Source of the DNA: Pseudomonadota bacterium
Lineage (GTDB): Bacteria; Pseudomonadota; Alphaproteobacteria; Rhizobiales; Rhizobiaceae
Length of the DNA: 6,250 nt
Direction of reading: 5' to 3'
Assembly (NCBI GenBank): GCA_003242525.1
Contig: QGUU01000156.1
Location: forward strand, 1-6,250
Part shown: piece after piece, positions 6,171 through 6,250 of the stretch
Position numbering within the stretch: position 1 is the first letter of the stretch
How the letters are laid out: each line of letters begins with the position of its first letter
The notes under the pieces: model-generated
Databases searched by the model: none
Told to the model about the DNA's origin: nothing
Seen by the model: the letters and a program-made list of their open reading frames with translations, nothing else
Program-made: the position numbers and the translations under genes

Positions 6171-6250
6171 ATGTACATAGCCATGAATCGCTTCAAGGTT
6201 CAAAACGGACGGGCGAAAGCCTTTGAGCCGGTATGGAAAGCCCGAGGTTC
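6171..6250 (+). CDS. ABM-family haem-degrading monooxygenase, HmuQ/IsdG-like (partial, N-terminus only)
   Basis: Only the first 26 codons are present: MYIAMNRFKVQNGRAKAFEPVWKARG, running off the right edge. The pattern (hydrophobic strand, MNRF, then a short turn, then F-E-x-x-W-x-x-R) is the standard opening of small ABM-fold proteins that include the haem-degrading enzymes IsdG/IsdI and rhizobial HmuQ/HmuD. The Asn of MNRF (N6) matches the catalytic asparagine position of IsdG-type enzymes. Such proteins are usually about 100 aa and dimeric in the cytoplasm; they open the haem ring and free the iron. It follows the haem receptor on the same strand, which favours this role over a generic ABM protein. 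No symbol is given because most of the protein is unseen. Confidence 0.72.
   Translation, partial: MYIAMNRFKVQNGRAKAFEPVWKARG

Noticed and set aside
1..6250. A new defence, mobile or CRISPR-like system
   Set aside because: All substantial reading frames belong to a known haem-uptake locus; there are no transposase or recombinase frames, direct-repeat arrays, tRNA genes or attachment-site-like repeats in the window.

Overview
The window carries one locus for haem (heme) acquisition from an alphaproteobacterium, most likely of the Rhizobiales/Hyphomicrobiales. Three things point there. The gene order hmuP-hmuS-hmuT-hmuU-hmuV is the arrangement known from rhizobia. A TonB-dependent haem receptor of the ShmR/HmuR type is divergent from it. 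The shared promoter region has a motif that fits the rhizobial iron-responsive (RirA/IRO) box, TGA-N9-TCA. Base composition is moderately GC-rich and even across the genes. There is no sign of an insertion sequence, phage, CRISPR array or RNA gene.

Layout. On the minus strand, read from about 3607 down to 1: hmuP (small HemP-family regulator, 68 aa from the preferred start), hmuS (cytoplasmic haem-binding protein), hmuT (periplasmic haem-binding protein), hmuU (FecCD-type permease) and hmuV (ATPase, cut off by the left edge after 101 codons). Gaps are only 19, 14, 12 and 8 bases, so this is almost certainly one operon. On the plus strand, 3800-6037 encodes the outer-membrane haem receptor. 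After a 133-base spacer with two small hairpins comes the start (26 codons) of a gene whose N-terminus looks like an antibiotic-biosynthesis-monooxygenase (ABM) fold haem-degrading enzyme (HmuQ/IsdG type). It is cut by the right edge.

The control region is 3608-3799. It holds a 15-base imperfect inverted repeat (arms 3669-3683 and 3709-3723) facing both transcription units. The left arm starts a perfect TGA-N9-TCA, and the right arm is a one-mismatch copy. A plausible -35 element for the receptor lies inside the left arm. Perfect short palindromes occur at 3651-3662 and 3731-3740.

How the genes work together (known family roles, assigned by sequence). The receptor brings haem through the outer membrane using TonB energy. 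HmuT carries it through the periplasm, HmuU2-HmuV2 moves it across the inner membrane, and HmuS and/or the ABM-type enzyme receives and opens the ring to release iron. HmuP is known in rhizobia as an activator of the receptor gene. No tonB, exbB or exbD is visible here, so the energising complex must lie elsewhere. This is a well-known type of system. The most informative parts are the divergent operator architecture, the hmuP start-site question, and the pairing of HmuS with an ABM-type enzyme.
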